A program made the translations under genes and the position numbers. Positions 5,419-7,857 of a stretch of DNA of 7,857 nt are shown in pieces. Source of the stretch: Desulfobacteraceae bacterium (lineage in GTDB: Bacteria > Desulfobacterota > Desulfobacteria > Desulfobacterales > Desulfobacteraceae); the NCBI GenBank assembly GCA_022712835.1, contig JAFLJU010000001.1:1-7857 (forward strand). The letters run 5' to 3'. The notes under the pieces are model-generated. The model had not been told where the DNA came from and did no database searches. It saw only the letters and a program-made list of their open reading frames with translations. Numbering within the stretch: the first letter of the stretch is position 1; every line of letters starts with the position of its first letter.

Positions 5419-7857
5419 TTAAAAGATTCCTGATTTCGATGGATCTGCCAGAGGTAACCGGATAATGAAAGTGCTACCCTGCCCCTGTGTTGACTCTATG
5501 TCTATGGTCCCGCCATGGTCATCCACAATGATGAAATAGGAGACAGACAATCCAAGGCCTGATCCCTGGTTTCCTTTTTTTGTTGTGAAAAAGGGTTCCA
5601 AAATTCTGGTGGAGACGGACTCGTCCATGCCAGGACCATTGTCCTGAATATCAATTTTTGCAAACTCTTTGTCCCTAGACAGCCTGATAATGATTATGGG
5701 AGGATCTTTTTTTTCAGGGGCATCAAACATGGCCTGGGCTGCATTCTTTAAGATATTGAAAAAAACCTGCTGAATATTGATGTCATCGCAAAGGACCAGG
5801 GGTTGATCAGGCGTGTATTTCTTGATGATCTCAATATTTTTGATATCGTATTTTTTTTCCAGACTGTAGTCATTCTGGGCCATTTCAATGGTTTTGTCCA
5901 ATAATAGGGCCAGGTTATGGGGGGACTTTTTCGATGATTTTTTTCGGGTAAAATTTAACATGTTTTGAACGATTTTTGCGGCATGATTCCCGGTTTCTGT
6001 GATGGATTTGAGCATTTTTAGTATTCCGCGAATTTCCATGTAGGCCTGGATAGCAGACAGGGATATTCCAAGGCTTGCTGCGGCATTGTTATTTGCCGGG
6101 ATATCTTTGGTAAGTCGATTGGTGATAACCTGGGCATTTTGCATCATACCTGCCAGGGGGTTATTTATTTCATGGGCCATACCAGCAGCAAGGCCGCCCA
6201 CGGTGATCATTTTTTCCGACTGGATCATCAGGGCCTCTGCCTTTTTTCGATCGGTAATATCCCGCCAGGTGGTATGGATGATCTGTTTACCCTGGTCAGT
6301 GGAAATCGGTGTCAAGAGCACTTCCACGGGAAATACTTCCCCATTGGCCCGAACATGATCCCATTCAAACCGGTGACTGCCGTTTTTTACGGCAAGGGCA
6401 ATTTTCTCCTTTGCCTTTGAAAAGGAGTCCCTGCCGTCGGGCTGGAGGGCCGGGGAGAGTTCCCAGGGATGGGTATGAAGAATTTGTGTTTTATTTTCAT
6501 ACCCCAGTATCTCCACGGTGGCCTGGTTACAGTCAACAAAGGTATCTGATTCAATAATGAGGTGGGCATCCTTGGATTTTTCAAACAGGCGTCGATATTT
6601 TTCTTCACTTTTTCGAAGGGCTGTTTCCGATTCGTTCCGCGCCATGACCATTTTATTGGCAGAAACCGCAAGGGATTGAAACTCGGTAAAGGAAATCTGG
6701 TCATTCTCAATGGGCAGACTTTGGGTGGCGGACCGGTTGAAAAAGCGGAGAAAGAGATCCAGATTCTTTTTTATTTTTCTGGAGAGCAGCCAGGCCATGA
6801 AAAAGGAGACCAGTAAAAACAGGCACAAGGCGACACTGCTTTTAATCAATAGGGTTTGGATACTATTTTTTATGGCCGCCTGTTTCTTTTGTATCACCTT
6901 TTCTATGGTGTCAACATATATGCCGGTGCCGATATACCATTTCCAATCGGAAATCGCCTTGGCATAGCTGATTTTAGGGGCGGGTGCCTGGCCTTTAAAT
7001 TTGGGGGCAACATAGGTGACAAACCCGCCACCTGATTTGGCCGCGTTGATGAGTTCGAGAACAATCTTTACGCCGTTAATATCTGTGAGATCCAGCCTGT
7101 TCTTCCCTTCAAAAGGGCCGGACAGGCTTAATCCTTCCCAGGTCCCGATAAATAAATAACTTTTTTTGCCGTAGTGTATTGTTTCGATATGGGCGAGAAC
7201 TTCCCGCTTTATTTTTTCTTCTTCATCCATCAGGTATTTCCCATTGCCAATGACCCAGTCCAGGGGGGGGAAATATTTAACATGAGAAATTTTCGGGACA
7301 AGTATTCCCGGATGTGCAGGTTTGTTCCAGTGGTAGGTGACAAACCCTTCCCTCTCCCGGGAGTTGGCAGTGGCAAGGATCTCTTTCATGAGATATTTCC
7401 CCTGGCTGTCTTGAACCGCCATGAGATTAACCCCTTCAAGCTCAGGATTATTCCGATTGACGATTTCCGTGCCCGCCATGTTCTCTACAAAATAGTATCC
7501 TTTGCCATCGTCCCAGGCCGGTGCGAATAAAGCATCGTGAACCAATTCCTTGATTTGTTCCAGGGGCAGGCGATCTTTGTTTTTCCTATAAATATAACTT
7601 GCGGTTTGATAGGCTTCCAAGGTACGGGATTTTACCTCTTGCCGGACCCGGGTTTCTGCAAGGGATTTTTGATGTTCAATATAGGCAACCGCCTGGTCTA
7701 CCTGTTCTTTTATGGTTTCTTTTTGTGCAGCGACATAGGTTTGCCTGGTCCGGTTAAATTCTACTTCCCTGTTTTGTATTTCCCCTCCCACCCACAGATA
7801 TACCAGCAGGCCCACCAGGGTCAGGTAAAGAAGTGTCATACTGGTCCAGAATATATT
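5419..7857 (-). CDS. Membrane sensor histidine kinase with tandem Cache, HAMP-like, PAS, HisKA and HATPase domains (5' end cut by window)
   Basis: This sensor kinase should phosphorylate a response regulator that is not in the window. Numbering here is from the ATG at 7839 (806 residues), but the frame stays open to the edge (NIFWTS precedes that Met), so the true start is probably further right. Visible in order are: membrane helix 1 (about 1-17); an extracytoplasmic region of about 18-327 holding two Cache-like halves (about 110-205 and 224-312); membrane helix 2 (about 328-352); a HAMP-like linker (353-410); a PAS domain (about 413-532); and a HisKA domain with phospho-acceptor His556 in AHEINNPLAG. 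The HATPase has N-box Asn695, G1 box DNGPGM (733-738), EPFFTTK (748-754) and G2 box GSGLGLS (759-765). The segment after the H-box is longer than in plain HisKA domains. There is no receiver domain. Cache domains usually bind small metabolites; the ligand is unknown. The 20-base gap to the hydroxylase genes suggests it senses a compound tied to that enzyme. Confidence 0.92.
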   Translation of the reverse strand, partial: NIFWTSMTLLYLTLVGLLVYLWVGGEIQNREVEFNRTRQTYVAAQKETIKEQVDQAVAYIEHQKSLAETRVRQEVKSRTLEAYQTASYIYRKNKDRLPLEQIKELVHDALFAPAWDDGKGYYFVENMAGTEIVNRNNPELEGVNLMAVQDSQGKYLMKEILATANSREREGFVTYHWNKPAHPGILVPKISHVKYFPPLDWVIGNGKYLMDEEEKIKREVLAHIETIHYGKKSYLFIGTWEGLSLSGPFEGKNRLDLTDINGVKIVLELINAAKSGGGFVTYVAPKFKGQAPAPKISYAKAISDWKWYIGTGIYVDTIEKVIQKKQAAIKNSIQTLLIKSSVALCLFLLVSFFMAWLLSRKIKKNLDLFLRFFNRSATQSLPIENDQISFTEFQSLAVSANKMVMARNESETALRKSEEKYRRLFEKSKDAHLIIESDTFVDCNQATVEILGYENKTQILHTHPWELSPALQPDGRDSFSKAKEKIALAVKNGSHRFEWDHVRANGEVFPVEVLLTPISTDQGKQIIHTTWRDITDRKKAEALMIQSEKMITVGGLAAGMAHEINNPLAGMMQNAQVITNRLTKDIPANNNAAASLGISLSAIQAYMEIRGILKMLKSITETGNHAAKIVQNMLNFTRKKSSKKSPHNLALLLDKTIEMAQNDYSLEKKYDIKNIEIIKKYTPDQPLVLCDDINIQQVFFNILKNAAQAMFDAPEKKDPPIIIIRLSRDKEFAKIDIQDNGPGMDESVSTRILEPFFTTKKGNQGSGLGLSVSYFIIVDDHGGTIDIESTQGQGSTFIIRLPLADPSKSGIF

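Noticed and set aside
7263..7270. Run of eight G as a possible frameshift or phase-variation tract in the kinase
   Set aside because: The reading frame is intact through it and the encoded FPPLDW fits the Cache domain; a single short run in a conserved place is not evidence of phase variation.

Overview
The window looks like part of the chromosome of an anaerobic, probably sulfate-reducing Desulfobacterota bacterium of the Desulfobacterales kind. This is an inference from the gene content: a ferredoxin-linked indolepyruvate oxidoreductase, a three-subunit molybdenum hydroxylase and a Cache/PAS sensor kinase of a style common in that group. There is no rRNA, tRNA, phage, transposon or CRISPR signal. 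Coding density is very high, and the only gap longer than 20 bases is the 146-base convergent gap at 1632-1777.

Left part, plus strand (2-1631): the C-terminal part of iorA, cut by the left edge, and a complete iorB that overlaps it by 14 bases. Together they encode the two subunits of indolepyruvate:ferredoxin oxidoreductase, which oxidatively decarboxylates aryl-2-oxoacids (from aromatic amino acids) to aryl-acyl-CoA and reduces ferredoxin. The C-terminal ferredoxin domain of this IorA is unusual: the second cysteine is replaced in both cluster motifs, by Ala in one and by Asp in the other.

Middle and right part, minus strand (7857 down to 1778): four tightly packed genes read leftward. 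First is a large membrane sensor histidine kinase (tandem Cache halves, HAMP-like linker, PAS, HisKA, HATPase), whose start lies beyond the right edge. After 20 bases come the molybdopterin, FAD and [2Fe-2S] subunits of a xanthine dehydrogenase-family hydroxylase, in the same order as E. coli xdhABC, joined by a 4-base overlap and a 1-base gap. The kinase and the hydroxylase genes are probably one transcript. The hydroxylase substrate cannot be fixed from sequence; it is not a form I CO dehydrogenase, and it lacks the purine-positioning Glu of bovine xanthine oxidoreductase.

The two gene sets converge, so they are not co-transcribed. A shared role in aromatic or heterocyclic compound catabolism is possible but unproven. 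I see no clearly new system here. The items most worth a second look are the altered ferredoxin motifs in IorA and the kinase embedded in the hydroxylase operon.
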